From Microvirgula aerodenitrificans DSM 15089 (GTDB lineage Bacteria > Pseudomonadota > Gammaproteobacteria > Burkholderiales > Aquaspirillaceae), in the NCBI RefSeq assembly GCF_000620105.1, contig NZ_JHVK01000005.1, positions 186,001-250,000 on the forward strand: a DNA stretch of 64,000 nt, written 5' to 3'. A program made the translations under genes and the position numbers. The notes beneath the pieces are model-generated. The model saw nothing but the letters and a program-made list of their open reading frames with translations. It was not told the origin of the DNA and searched no databases. Below are positions 57,919 to 64,000 of this stretch, in pieces (within the stretch, counting starts at the first letter, position 1; every line of letters starts with the position of its first letter).

Positions 57919-59061
57919 ATGCTGTCCAAACTGACCCAGCTGTTCAAATCCGCCGACGCGCCCGCCGCCGACCACAGTGGCGAAGCCGAGCTGCTCGATG
58001 CCGTCCAGGCCCTGGTCGATCCCGACACCGGCAAGACCTATGCCGAGGCAAAGGCGATCAGGAATGTTCGCCAGTCCGCATCGGCCATCGGCCTCGACAT
58101 CGTGCTCGCCTACCCGGCGCAAAGCCGCCATGACGCGATCCGCGCCCAGTTCGCCGAGGCACTGGCCACGCTGGCCGGCACGCGCCAGATCGACATCGCC
58201 GTGTCCAGCCAGATCACCGGCCACGCCGTGCAGCGCGGCATCCCGCTGCTGCCGGGCGTCAAGAACGTCATCGCCGTCGCCAGCGGCAAGGGTGGCGTCG
58301 GCAAGTCGACCACCACCGTCAATCTGGCGCTGGCGCTGGCGGCCGAAGGCGCGCGGGTCGGCATTCTCGACGCCGACATCTACGGCCCGTCCCAGCCGCT
58401 GATGATGGGGCTGCAGGGCCAGCGTCCCGCGTCCCCGGACAACAAGTCGCTCGTCCCGGTCGAGAACTATGGCGTGCAGACAATGTCGATGGGCTATCTG
58501 GTCGATGACGACCAGGCCATGGTCTGGCGCGGCCCGATGGTCACCCAGGCGCTGATGCAACTGCTGAACGACACCCGCTGGGACGCGCTCGACTACCTGC
58601 TGATCGACCTGCCCCCGGGCACCGGCGACGTACAGCTGACGCTGTCGCAGAAGATCCCGGTCACCGGCGCGGTCATCGTCACCACGCCGCAGGACATCGC
58701 GCTGCTCGATGCCAAAAAGGGACTGCGCATGTTCGAGAAGGTCGGCGTGCCGGTACTCGGCATCGTCGAGAACATGTCGGTCCACATCTGCTCGAACTGC
58801 GGCCATGTCGAAGCGATTTTCGGCGAAGGCGGCGGGCAGAAAATGGCCGAGCAGTACCACGTCGAGCTGATCGGCCAGTTGCCGCTCGACCTGTCGATCC
58901 GCCTCGCGGTCGACGAAGGCCGCCCGAGCGTGATCGCCGATCCTGACGGCACGATCGCCGCCATTTACAAGCAGATCGCCCGCCGCGTCGCGGTCAAGGT
59001 CGGGGAAAAGGCGCGCGACTACAGCTCGCGACTGCCGAAGATCGTGGTCCAGAACACCTGA
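57919..59061 (+). CDS. apbC: iron-sulphur cluster carrier protein ApbC/Mrp
   Basis: 380 residues. An N-terminal MIP18/DUF59-like domain (about 20-100) precedes the P-loop ATPase with the deviant Walker A ASGKGGVGKSTTTVNLALAL and the C-terminal CSNCG pair that binds a bridging 4Fe-4S cluster. It delivers clusters to apo-proteins. The ATG follows a short AT-rich run; upstream frame to 57583 is not conserved-looking. Confidence 0.95.
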   Translation: MLSKLTQLFKSADAPAADHSGEAELLDAVQALVDPDTGKTYAEAKAIRNVRQSASAIGLDIVLAYPAQSRHDAIRAQFAEALATLAGTRQIDIAVSSQITGHAVQRGIPLLPGVKNVIAVASGKGGVGKSTTTVNLALALAAEGARVGILDADIYGPSQPLMMGLQGQRPASPDNKSLVPVENYGVQTMSMGYLVDDDQAMVWRGPMVTQALMQLLNDTRWDALDYLLIDLPPGTGDVQLTLSQKIPVTGAVIVTTPQDIALLDAKKGLRMFEKVGVPVLGIVENMSVHICSNCGHVEAIFGEGGGQKMAEQYHVELIGQLPLDLSIRLAVDEGRPSVIADPDGTIAAIYKQIARRVAVKVGEKARDYSSRLPKIVVQNT

Positions 59062-59068
59062 CCCGCGC

Positions 59069-59098
59069 AGCGAACATGCGCGCTGTCGCATGTTCGCT
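59069..59098 (+). terminator. 12-bp perfect inverted repeat after apbC
   Basis: AGCGAACATGCG (59069-59080) and CGCATGTTCGCT (59087-59098), 6-base loop, eight bases after the apbC stop. No T run follows. It could be a terminator or a protein-binding dyad for the RNase gene 57 bp downstream. Confidence 0.55.
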
Positions 59099-59154
59099 CT
59101 TGCCGCCGGTCCGCTGCTTCGGCAGAATCGGCGGACTCATTCCGTTGTGGCGCC

Positions 59155-59595
59155 ATGTACCGTTTCCTTTCTCTCGTTGTCGCCGTTGCCCTGTCGCTGC
59201 CGGTTCAAGCCGGCTCATGCGATCGTGTCGCGCGCGAAATCAACGCCAAGCTCGCCACACCGGTCAATGTCACCCAGTTCGCCGGTGTGCTGACCGCGCT
59301 GGGCGGCACCGGCCAGTTGCCGAACCGCTACGTCTCCAAGCAGACGGCGCGCGATGCCGGCTGGCGTCCGGGCCGCAAGCTGTGGTCCGTACCCGGCCTG
59401 CAGGGCAAATCCATCGGCGGCGACCGTTTCGGCAACCGGGAACACCGTTTGCCACCGGCCGACTGGCATGAAGCCGACCTGGACTACCAGGGCGGAAAGC
59501 GCAACGGCAAGCGGCTGGTCTATGCCGGCAACGGCCTGCGCTATGTCACCGTCGATCATTACCAAACCTTCACCGAGATCCCGCCATGTCGCTGA
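59155..59595 (+). CDS. secreted barnase-like guanyl-specific ribonuclease
   Basis: 146 residues. Signal peptide MYRFLSLVVAVALSLPVQAG, then the N1/barnase fold: YVSKQTARDAGWRPG, SIGGDRFGNRE, and the active site with Glu106 in WHEADLDY, Arg116 and Arg120 in KRNGKRLVY and His135 in DHYQTF, the same residues as barnase Glu73, Arg83, Arg87 and His102. Cys22 and Cys145 could close a disulphide. It cuts RNA and is exported; its gene overlaps a barstar gene by ten bases, which protects the producer. Confidence 0.9.
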   Translation: MYRFLSLVVAVALSLPVQAGSCDRVAREINAKLATPVNVTQFAGVLTALGGTGQLPNRYVSKQTARDAGWRPGRKLWSVPGLQGKSIGGDRFGNREHRLPPADWHEADLDYQGGKRNGKRLVYAGNGLRYVTVDHYQTFTEIPPCR

Positions 59596-59861
59596 CCTGC
59601 GAGCTGAAAAATGTCCGTTCGACCCAAGACTTCTACACCCAGCTTGCCCGCGGCCTGCAGCTGCCGGCGCACTTCGGCAAGAATCTCGACGCCCTGTTCG
59701 ACGCACTGACCGGTGACGTGAAGGGCCCGGCCACGGTGTTCTGGCACGAGTCGATCGCCGCCCGCAACGAAATGGGCGAGGAACACTTCGAGGAAATCAT
59801 CGGCGCGCTGTACGAGGCCGCCGGCGAACGCGACGACCTGCAGATCTGGCTGGGTCTGTAA
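59586..59861 (+). CDS. barstar-like ribonuclease inhibitor
   Basis: 91 residues, cytoplasmic. LPAHFGKNLDALFDALTGDV is the barstar helix that fills the RNase active site, with the conserved Asp at its base; the end GERDDLQIWLGL is the last beta strand. It starts inside the RNase gene (ten-base overlap), so inhibitor and enzyme are made together. This is the expected immunity partner. Confidence 0.92.
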   Translation: MSLTCELKNVRSTQDFYTQLARGLQLPAHFGKNLDALFDALTGDVKGPATVFWHESIAARNEMGEEHFEEIIGALYEAAGERDDLQIWLGL

Positions 59862-59883
59862 GCACCGCAACAGCCAAAAAAAC

Positions 59884-59910
59884 AGGGCATCACCTGATCG
59901 GTGATGCCCT
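59884..59910. terminator. bidirectional terminator after the barstar gene
   Basis: AGGGCATCACC and GGTGATGCCCT (59884-59894, 59900-59910) form a perfect 11-bp stem with a 5-base loop, preceded by seven A residues on the plus strand (a T run on the minus strand). Confidence 0.75.
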
Positions 59911-59924
59911 TGTTCACGTTTGCG

Positions 59925-60076
59925 GGTCACTCAGCCGGATTTGCCCCCCCGCCGCGCCGCCCCCCCGACCGGCAGCCCGGTGATGATGGAAACTGTCCTC
60001 CGTCCCCTTTGCACTGCGCGAACCGAACGCGTACTGGCTCTCCAGCCACATCACATTGATGATCCCCAGCGCCAGC
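59925..60076. repeat. left copy of a 150-bp direct repeat flanking the island
   Basis: Direct repeat partner of 62230-62380, same orientation, 2.3 kb apart. Begins GGTCACTCAGCCGG in both copies. Confidence 0.85.
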
Positions 60077-60120
60077 CTAAGTCTCCGAAATACCACATCA
60101 TTCTAACCTCTGGTAAATCA
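59925..60120 (-). pseudogene. partial, frameshifted copy of cydX
   Basis: 59925-60076 matches 62230-62380 with about four differences over 150 bp, including one inserted C in the poly-C tract. The part that would encode WLLGLGLALA is replaced by a shorter unrelated stretch (a net loss of 16 bases), so the frame from the conserved start GAAATACCACAT is broken. The right-hand copy is the intact gene. Homology fades near 60120 in what was the cydB-cydX spacer. Confidence 0.8.
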
Positions 60121-60157
60121 GCGCAGCTGATTCAGGGCATGATGCCCTGACTGCGCT
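60120..60157. repeat. nested palindrome at the left edge of the island
   Basis: TCAGGGCAT-G-ATGCCCTGA (60132-60150) is a 9-bp perfect inverted repeat with a single-base spacer, enclosed by AGCGCAG (60120-60126) and CTGCGCT (60151-60157). It lies exactly where cydX homology ends. It could be a terminator, a transposon end or a regulator site; which is not shown. Confidence 0.6.
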
Positions 60158-60273
60158 AGAGCCACGTCCCGTTGTTTGCACACCACCATCCAGACAACTG
60201 ACGAAGAGACTTTGGGGATAGCTTGCAGCACTGAAGTTGACAGTCAGAAAAGCGTGGCAGACTATGCATTTCA

Positions 60274-60292
60274 TCGAATGATTTTCATTATC
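60274..60292. promoter_or_regulatory. Fur-box-like sequence
   Basis: TCGAATGATTTTCATTATC matches the 19-bp Fur consensus GATAATGATAATCATTATC at 14 positions. It lies just before the first gene of the island. The region is AT-rich, so a chance match is possible. Confidence 0.4.
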
Positions 60293-60293
60293 A

Positions 60294-60830
60294 ATGATAG
60301 TCGCTATGTACTTATCATGCTTTGCCCCTGTCATTACTTTCGCTGCTGGTTGCATAGGCTCCCCCGCATTTGCAGAGCTCCAACTCGCGGTAGAAGGGTT
60401 CATGACGGAGAAAAATAAGACTAGGCTTGACATCTCAATGGCGTACGCCAACGTGGAACGCTCAAGCGTGGCTACTGGCGAACCCATCATCATTCAAGTC
60501 GGCCCAACCTCTTTCATCGGATTGCCTACTGCCATCGGCGAACGAATTACCAATAGCGACACACTGGTGGCGACAGTCGGTTTGCGTTACGGACTGACAG
60601 GCAGGGCTGAGACCTATGTGCGTAGCAGTTACCTCAGTTCCTGGCGTCGTAGCAGCGATAGCTCAGGCGTACGCAACGACAGGGGTAGCCGCTTTACTGA
60701 CGCCTGGGCCGGAATCAGCTATCAACTCAAGCAAGACAACGATTCGCCAGCACTGATCGCTTTCTCTGAAACGGCGCTGCGCGAGAAACATCATAAAGGT
60801 AGCGTCTCATTCAAGTCTGCACTCTATTGA
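60294..60830 (+). pseudogene. outer-membrane-barrel-like protein, C-terminally truncated
   Basis: 178 residues: a signal-like start ending PAFA|E, then strands with LDISMAYANVERS, GEPIIIQVGPTSFIGLPTAIGE and VATVGLRYGLTGRAETYVRSSYL, alternating as in an outer-membrane barrel, and FTDAWAGISYQLKQDNDSPALIAFSETAL. Relatives I recall are about twice as long and continue after the equivalent of GSVSFKS, where this one stops. No remainder is seen in other frames. The start is uncertain (ATG 60294 or 60306) because neither has a ribosome site. Probably a broken partner of the peptide and C39 peptidase genes that follow. Confidence 0.55.
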
Positions 60831-60864
60831 CATAGAGAAAGTGTTCTATCAGGATGCCCTACCC

Positions 60865-61128
60865 ATGCAGCTGGCCCCTTTATCCAATAGGGAAATGGCA
60901 GAAACAGAAGGAGCCTTTGGGCCTTGGGGGGCACTCGGAGGCGCAGCCGTCGGCGGCATTTTCTATACAGGTCAAGCTATCGGCAGTGGTGAGTGGAATT
61001 GGGGCTCATTTGGCACGACTGTTGGCATGGGAGCTCTGACAGGCTTAACGGGAGGAGCCGCTACAAGTTACTTCATTCCACGCATTGCTTTTGGCGCAGG
61101 CATTTATGCCGGGCGTAATGGCTGGTAA
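60865..61128 (+). CDS. glycine-zipper peptide with double-glycine-type leader (bacteriocin-like)
   Basis: 87 residues, no Cys. The N-terminus matches the double-glycine leader at every key position (LSNREMAETEGA: Leu -12, Ser -11, Glu -8, Met -7, Gly -2, Ala -1), so cleavage after Ala17 is predicted. The mature part of about 70 residues is rich in Gly and small residues in GxxxG patterns (GALGGAAVGG, GMGALTGLTGGAA), as in pore-forming two-peptide bacteriocins or surface amyloid-like peptides. AGGA lies ten bases before ATG 60865; a GTG at 60841 is an alternative. The next-but-one gene encodes a C39 peptidase. Confidence 0.7.
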   Translation: MQLAPLSNREMAETEGAFGPWGALGGAAVGGIFYTGQAIGSGEWNWGSFGTTVGMGALTGLTGGAATSYFIPRIAFGAGIYAGRNGW

Positions 61129-61178
61129 ACCATAGAGAAAAAGAACCATGCTGTTGCCTCTCCGGCAAAGCGTGGTTC

Positions 61179-61457
61179 ATGCACAATATGAAACTTGCGG
61201 GTTATTTTCTGGCATTAATTTTGTCAACCATTATTTTATTATTATTTTTTGGAGCCAGCATGACGGCAACAATACCTTTGACAGGCGCATTAATTCTCCA
61301 TGCAGGCTTTCAAGTGTGGGCCCGCCACAATGGTCATTGGAAATTTTATCCCAACGCAGCAGCCATTTCAAAACGGATGCCAATCTGGCTTTATGAGTGG
61401 GTCTCTGCCGTTGGGCTTCTTTTAGTCGTCAGCCTTGCGGCACGCGTATTTTCCTGA
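61179..61457 (+). CDS. small membrane protein, possible immunity or accessory protein
   Basis: 92 residues, three hydrophobic helices (about 6-27, 29-45, 74-91) with a short loop WARHNGHWKFYPNAAAISKR. No family recognised. Start is ATG 61179 or 61188. Its stop overlaps the C39 peptidase start (TGATG), so the two are coupled. Its place between a leader peptide and its peptidase is where immunity proteins are often found, but that is inference. Confidence 0.6.
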   Translation: MHNMKLAGYFLALILSTIILLLFFGASMTATIPLTGALILHAGFQVWARHNGHWKFYPNAAAISKRMPIWLYEWVSAVGLLLVVSLAARVFS

Positions 61458-62191
61458 TGAAAAAAATCATCGTACTTATACACAGGCCAGCCAAACTATA
61501 TAAGTTTTCTCTAATAGCACAAACCATTCCGGCGCTACTGATACCTGCCTGTCTCGCCGCCGAATTGCCAATTCCCATAATGCCCGACTGGAACGCATGG
61601 CCAGTCACCCACAGCATAACGCTTGTGACACCGATCAAAAATTGGAAAACTTTACGCGACTCACGCATCGTCAAACAGAGTTTAGACTATTCTTGTGGCG
61701 CTGCATCACTAGCCACGCTTCTGAACGAGTACTACGGTCAGCGCGTGACGGAACAAGCCATATTGATAGCCATGGCAAAAGGCAACGGGCGAGCCAGCTT
61801 TGAGGACATGGCCTTGGTTTTACCTCAATTTGGCTTCAAGGCTCAGGGGTTCACTGCAAGTTGGAAGCAGTTGATCAAATTGCGTATTCCGGTAATTGTC
61901 TATCTCAAGTATCGCAAGACAGACCATTTCTCCCTAGTTCGCGGCATCGGTGCCAACACAATATGGCTGGCGGACTCGTCTTTGGGCAACCGCACTTACA
62001 GCCGCGAACAATTTCTACCCATGTGGACGAGTCACAGCGGCGACGAAAAGCACGCCCAACTGCGTGGAAAATTCCTGGCCGTGCTGCCTGCCTTGGCCGA
62101 TATCTCGGCGCAGAGTGATTTTTTTGACAGCGCACCGGTCCGGCAAACGAAATCCGCCGTATTGCAGCAGGCTTTTCGACCAGTTCCTTGA
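61457..62191 (+). CDS. exported C39 family peptidase without ABC domain
   Basis: 244 residues. A signal peptide ending ACLA|AE, then a papain-like C39 domain: Gln74 and Cys80 in KQSLDYSCGAASLATLLNEY, His157 in TDHFSLVRGIG and Asp173 in WLADSSLGNRTYS. C39 domains cut double-glycine leaders, normally as part of ABC exporters; here the peptidase is alone and is sent across the membrane. A substrate with such a leader is encoded 330 bp upstream. The tail after residue 215 is not conserved-looking. Base composition is AT-rich compared with the flanks. Confidence 0.88.
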   Translation: MKKIIVLIHRPAKLYKFSLIAQTIPALLIPACLAAELPIPIMPDWNAWPVTHSITLVTPIKNWKTLRDSRIVKQSLDYSCGAASLATLLNEYYGQRVTEQAILIAMAKGNGRASFEDMALVLPQFGFKAQGFTASWKQLIKLRIPVIVYLKYRKTDHFSLVRGIGANTIWLADSSLGNRTYSREQFLPMWTSHSGDEKHAQLRGKFLAVLPALADISAQSDFFDSAPVRQTKSAVLQQAFRPVP

Positions 62192-62229
62192 TAACAAGCA
62201 AACTTCTCTCTAGAGAATCATTCTTCCCC

Positions 62230-62380
62230 GGTCACTCAGCCGGATTTGCCCCCCCGCCGCGCCGCCCCTCGACCGGCAGCCCGGTGATGACGGAAACTGT
62301 CCTCCGTCCCCTTTGCACTGCGCGAGCCGAACGCGTACTGGCTCTCCAGCCACATCACATTGATGATCCCCAGCGCCAGC
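62230..62380. repeat. right copy of the 150-bp direct repeat
   Basis: Partner of 59925-60076; covers the 3' part of the working cydX gene. Confidence 0.85.
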
Positions 62381-62418
62381 GCCAGCCCGAGTCCCAACAG
62401 CCAGGCGAAATACCACAT
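62236..62418 (-). CDS. cydX: cytochrome bd oxidase small subunit CydX
   Basis: 60 residues. MWYFAWLLGLGLALALGIIN followed by VMWLE is the CydX/YbgT single helix that stabilises the haems of cytochrome bd. It lies 18 bp after cydB. The C-terminal half (YAFGSRSAKGTEDSFRHHRAAGRG) is longer than usual and basic. A broken copy lies at 59925-60120. Confidence 0.93.
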   Translation of the reverse strand: MWYFAWLLGLGLALALGIINVMWLESQYAFGSRSAKGTEDSFRHHRAAGRGAARRGGKSG

Positions 62419-62436
62419 CGTTGCGTCCTCCGGTAA

Positions 62437-63570
62437 TCAGTAACTGTGCGTATCGTTTTTCAGGCGCTCGACCGTCACCGGTCCGCGCATGACCCGATAC
62501 ACCCAACTGGTGTACAGCATGATCAGCGGCACGAAGATCACCGCCACCCCGAGCATCACGCCCAGCGTCTTGTGACTGGACACCGCATCCCACAGCGTCA
62601 GGCTCGATACGGCATCAAGGCTGGACGGCAGCACGAACGGGAACAGGGCTGCGCCGGCGGTCAGGATCACCCCGGTGCAGGCCAGTCCGCTGGCCACCAC
62701 CGTCAGCCGGGGCGCCCGTCCGGCCAGCGCCACGGCGGCGAAGGCGCCAAGGACGCCCAGCAGCGGCAGCGCCCACAGTGACGGCCACGCCGCATAGTTG
62801 GCCAGCCAAGCGCCGCCGGTGATCGTCACCGCCTTGCCGAGCGGCTCCAGCGCCTCGTTCAGCGCGCCGATGGCTGTCAGGTGCCAGCCCGGCAGCCGGG
62901 CGGTCCACAGCCCGCCCAGCGCGAACAGCACCAGGGTCAGCAGGCCGAACACCCGGGTCGCGAACACGGCACGCCCGCCGACCGTGCTGCCGCCGGTCTT
63001 GCTGGCCAGAAAGGCCGCGCCATGCAGGGTCAGCATTGCCACCGACAGCACGCCGCAAAACAGGCCGAACGGGTTCAGCAGGTCGAAGAAGCTGCCGGCG
63101 TAACGCACGTGCATGCTGCTGTCGAAGGCGAACGGCAGGCCGATGAACAGGTTGCCGATGGCGACACCGAAGACCAGTGCCGGCACGGCGCCGCCGACGA
63201 ACAGCGCCCAGTCCCAGTTGTTGCGCCAGCGCGCGCTCGGCAGCTTGCTGCGGTAGTCGAAGCCGACCGGGCGCAGGAACAGCGCAAACAGCGTCAGCAT
63301 CAGCGCGACATACAGCACCGAGAACGCCGCCGCGTACACCAGCGGCCAGGCGGCGAACAGCGCACCGCCAAAGGTGATCAGCCAGGTCTGGTTGCCCTCC
63401 CAGGTCGGACCGACACTGTTGATGACCAGGCGGCGCTCGTCGTCGTTGCGGCCGATGAACGGCAGCAGCACGGCGACGCCGATGTCGAAGCCGCCGGTGA
63501 CGGCAAAGCCGATCAGCAGCACGGCCATCAGACCCCACCAGATGAGTTTCAGCGTTTCATAGTCGAACAT
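62437..63570 (-). CDS. cydB: cytochrome bd ubiquinol oxidase subunit II
   Basis: 377 residues, eight or nine membrane helices. [23 protein letters not shown] at the start, [23 protein letters not shown] and [13 protein letters not shown] are CydB signatures. With CydA it reduces oxygen with high affinity and resists NO. It lies 13 bp after cydA. Confidence 0.97.
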   Translation of the reverse strand: MFDYETLKLIWWGLMAVLLIGFAVTGGFDIGVAVLLPFIGRNDDERRLVINSVGPTWEGNQTWLITFGGALFAAWPLVYAAAFSVLYVALMLTLFALFLRPVGFDYRSKLPSARWRNNWDWALFVGGAVPALVFGVAIGNLFIGLPFAFDSSMHVRYAGSFFDLLNPFGLFCGVLSVAMLTLHGAAFLASKTGGSTVGGRAVFATRVFGLLTLVLFALGGLWTARLPGWHLTAIGALNEALEPLGKAVTITGGAWLANYAAWPSLWALPLLGVLGAFAAVALAGRAPRLTVVASGLACTGVILTAGAALFPFVLPSSLDAVSSLTLWDAVSSHKTLGVMLGVAVIFVPLIMLYTSWVYRVMRGPVTVERLKNDTHSY

Positions 63571-63583
63571 GGTCCGGTTCCCC

Positions 63584-64000
63584 TCAGGACTGTTGCGGCA
63601 CGGTGACGTCCGGCGTTTCGCCGTGATAGCGGCCGGTATGCAGGCTGGCCGGTCCCAGCCGGATGTACTTCAGCATCAGGTACATCTCGATCACGAACAG
63701 CAGGCTGTAGATGCCCACCAGCCCGATCAGGCTGAAGTGAAGCTGGCCCGGGTCCAGTTGCGATGCCGACAGATGGGTCGGCAGCACGCCGGAAATGGTC
63801 CATGGCTGACGTCCGTACTCGGCCACGATCCAGCCCAGCTCGATCGCCACCCACGGCAGCGGGATCGCCAGCACGCACAACTTCAGGAACCAGCGCTGCG
63901 GGGCGAGGCGGCGGCGCACCAGCAGCCAGCAGGCGGTGGCGAAGATGGCAAGGAACAGCATGCCGAGCCCGACCATGATGCGGAAGCTCCAGAACAGCGG
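63584..64000 (-). CDS. cydA: cytochrome bd ubiquinol oxidase subunit I (5' part outside window)
   Basis: The last 138 codons. [20 protein letters not shown] continues into the late helices, [20 protein letters not shown] is the CydA C-terminal haem-region motif, and the end is [14 protein letters not shown]. First gene of the visible cydA-cydB-cydX operon. Confidence 0.95.
   Translation of the reverse strand, partial: PLFWSFRIMVGLGMLFLAIFATACWLLVRRRLAPQRWFLKLCVLAIPLPWVAIELGWIVAEYGRQPWTISGVLPTHLSASQLDPGQLHFSLIGLVGIYSLLFVIEMYLMLKYIRLGPASLHTGRYHGETPDVTVPQQS

Noticed and set aside
60100-60190. Integron attC-like site at the island edge
   Set aside because: An AAC-type end can be read on the left but no matching GTTRRRY core was found at the right, and no integrase is present.

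Overview
The window is 64 kb of GC-rich bacterial chromosome, mostly housekeeping genes. The gene order leuB-asd-usg-fimV-truA-trpF-trpB-trpA-accD, the short FimV, and the CydAB, LolCD and Dnr/NnrS-type genes suggest a betaproteobacterium of the order Neisseriales, most likely Chromobacteriaceae-like. This is inferred from protein recognition and synteny; no rRNA, tRNA or CRISPR was seen.

Layout. 1-1148: MarR regulator, DUF6616 protein and start of a SotB-type exporter (minus strand). 1408-6090: alaS and speA, convergent, each with a terminator. 6562-12590: an FNR/DNR-type promoter before a 48-residue membrane protein, a PAS-GGDEF cyclase, a Dnr-like Crp/Fnr regulator, NnrS behind a DNR box, then an NfeD-stomatin pair. 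12592-15093: DHA2 exporter and divergent LysR regulator. 15164-29878: the leu-asd-trp-accD block on the minus strand, interrupted by a 1414-residue autotransporter. 30148-35292: PhoH, DUF2628, YigZ, ClsB/YbhP and DUF6434 genes. 35844-40395: two-component pair and a soluble FIST-chemoreceptor. 40518-47700: NudB, a lipopolysaccharide-kinase-like protein, FixJ-like regulator, MscS channel, LolD, LolC, a small protein and an NlpC/P60 hydrolase with six 45-residue repeats. 47793-53386: ABC1 kinase, secretin-domain protein, Nudix hydrolase, small exported protein, MnmA, EamA exporter. 53711-59061: MetG, MdfA-type exporter, small exported protein, ApbC. 59155-59861: secreted barnase-like RNase and barstar. 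60122-62229: AT-rich island. 62236-64000: cydX, cydB and the 3' part of cydA.

The most unusual part is 59.9-62.4 kb. An AT-rich segment lies between two nearly identical copies, about 150 bp each, of the 3' part of cydX. The left copy is a frameshifted remnant; the right copy is the working gene of the cydABX operon. The segment encodes a truncated outer-membrane-barrel-like protein, a glycine-zipper peptide with a double-glycine-type leader, a small membrane protein and an exported stand-alone C39 peptidase. The peptidase is the expected processing enzyme for such leaders, but no ABC transporter is present. Together with the adjacent barnase-barstar pair this looks like an accessory competition or surface-peptide locus.

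Second theme: oxygen and nitrogen-oxide response. A Dnr-like regulator, NnrS behind a TTGAT-N4-GTCAA box, a small membrane protein behind a TTGAC-N4-ATCAA box, a FIST-domain chemoreceptor and cytochrome bd oxidase genes point to life with fluctuating oxygen and nitric oxide.
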